Source: Symsagittifera roscoffensis
Taxonomy: Eukaryota > Xenacoelomorpha > Acoela > Convolutidae
Direction of reading: 5' to 3'
Assembly (NCBI RefSeq): GCF_963678635.1
Contig: NC_087070.1
Coordinates: 53,608,617-53,672,616 of the forward strand
Length of the DNA stretch: 64,000 nt
Part shown: piece by piece, positions 63,189 to 64,000 of the stretch
How positions within the stretch are numbered: the stretch's first letter is position 1
Layout of the letters: the number at the start of each line of letters is the position of its first letter
Position numbers and translations under genes: made by a program
Notes under the pieces: generated by a model
The model's input: only the letters and a program-made list of their open reading frames with translations
What the model was told of the DNA's origin: nothing
Databases searched by the model: none

Positions 63189-64000
63189 AAGTGTAAGAAT
63201 GATTGATGCAAAACCAGTTGTTATTTTTTATTTCGTAAACTTTTAGTTCTTCCTCTTTCTGCAAAGTTATCCTAATCCTCGGGTCGTTTTTTTTTCCTGG
63301 CAAGACGGGTTGAGGAGAGAGCGTAACAACTCAAAAGAATGGTTTATCTCTGCTCTCAAACGAATTTGACGTTTTTACTTTTCAATATTCTCAACCTTAC
63401 TTAAATGGGGATCCACTTGAGATCGAGGGTTGGAGAATAGTAAATCAATCCACAAGGTTCGGGTATACTGAAAACACAAGTAGATAGTTAGATACTAATT
63501 TAGTACCTGCTAGTTCTAAGATCTGTTCCAGTCCTGGGTTAATTTGAGAGGTAGGATTCAAGTGAAGGATGAGTAACCGAATTCTGCACTGCTTAGCCTA
63601 ATTTTGAGGGTTAGTGTTGTAAGATACAATGCAGTTAGTACTGGATGGTTCGTAAAAGCTGGAGAGTGAATCGATGTTGAGGTCGTTTGACACTTCAGAT
63701 TAGGAGGTGGGTTTGATTTTTGGAATTATTCCTAGGAAAACCTTGAGGATCGAAAACTAAAATAAAATTATTTAAAGAATAAACATTTTAGAATCAAAGT
63801 TCTAAAATTTAGGATTTATAGATCCAAGGGAAACCTTGGCGATCTGATTAAATAAAATTTTTAATTAAAATTTCCAAACAAGGACAAGCTTTGATGAAAA
63901 ATTTTAAACATAAATTAACGGGTAACAAATGGTTAAGATCCAAGGAAGGTCTTGATGACTTTGTTTTGAAAATAAGTTAGTTGTTTAAAAGTTTTGATTG
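63189..64000 (-). other. Leader of the decayed retrotransposon, cut by the window edge
   Basis: GGGTTGGAGAATAGTAAATC at about 63424 matches 22079-22098. Leader hairpin units recur at 63821 (GATCCAAGGGAAACCTTGG) and 63937. The LTR would lie beyond 64000. Confidence 0.85.

Noticed and set aside
1-64000. CRISPR arrays, bacterial operons or phage genes
   Set aside because: Spliced metazoan genes throughout. The tandem repeats lack spacer structure.

Overview
This window is eukaryotic (metazoan) genomic DNA: AT-rich, with GT-AG introns, short EGF-type exons that keep frame across junctions, and many dispersed transposable elements. The species cannot be fixed from sequence alone. An invertebrate is likely. 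A tunicate such as an appendicularian is one possibility, but nothing here proves it.

Positions 1-39948 (+ strand) hold the 3' part of a Notch-like receptor gene, seen as 17 exons. The exons encode about 14 EGF-like repeats, one transmembrane segment, a short RAM-like basic region, Notch-type ankyrin repeats, and a 523-codon C-terminal exon rich in Gln, Asn and Pro. The exon lengths add up to one continuous frame of about 1725 residues (5' end missing). No LNR or heterodimerisation domain lies between the EGF repeats and the membrane, which is very unusual for Notch.

An 18,899-bp LTR retrotransposon (4621-23519, minus strand) sits in the fourth visible Notch intron. It has two 410-bp LTRs that I read as identical, TG...CA termini, and an AGTT target duplication. 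It carries a basic pre-Gag ORF, one uninterrupted 2740-residue Gag-Pol, two tiny membrane ORFs, a 378-codon open frame with no ATG, an Env-like glycoprotein and a 597-residue unknown ORF. The last part is a chain of overlapping ORFs, two of the junctions being ATGA stop-start overlaps. This is the best candidate for an undescribed system. A solo LTR (56298-56665) and a decayed, rearranged relative (about 61570-64000) show that the family has an older history here.

Other mobile DNA in the Notch introns includes an internally decayed hAT transposon (36910-38185), three small terminal-inverted-repeat elements with 8-bp target duplications (one with a one-base mismatch), a MITE family with GTTCCGACT ends, and tRNA-headed SINE-like repeats.

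Positions 39949-47705 are intergenic and AT-rich, with no convincing gene. Positions 47706-59500 hold a rhodopsin-like seven-transmembrane receptor gene on the + strand. It has a normal N-terminal half (N1.50, D2.50, C3.25, DRY) but lacks the CWxP and NPxxY motifs. Its 7.3-kb first intron holds a palindromic-motif repeat and a 2.7-kb foldback-like element built of tandem repeats, including a 109-bp satellite with 327-bp higher-order structure. The last 3 kb hold a Gag relic and the decayed relative of the large retroelement.
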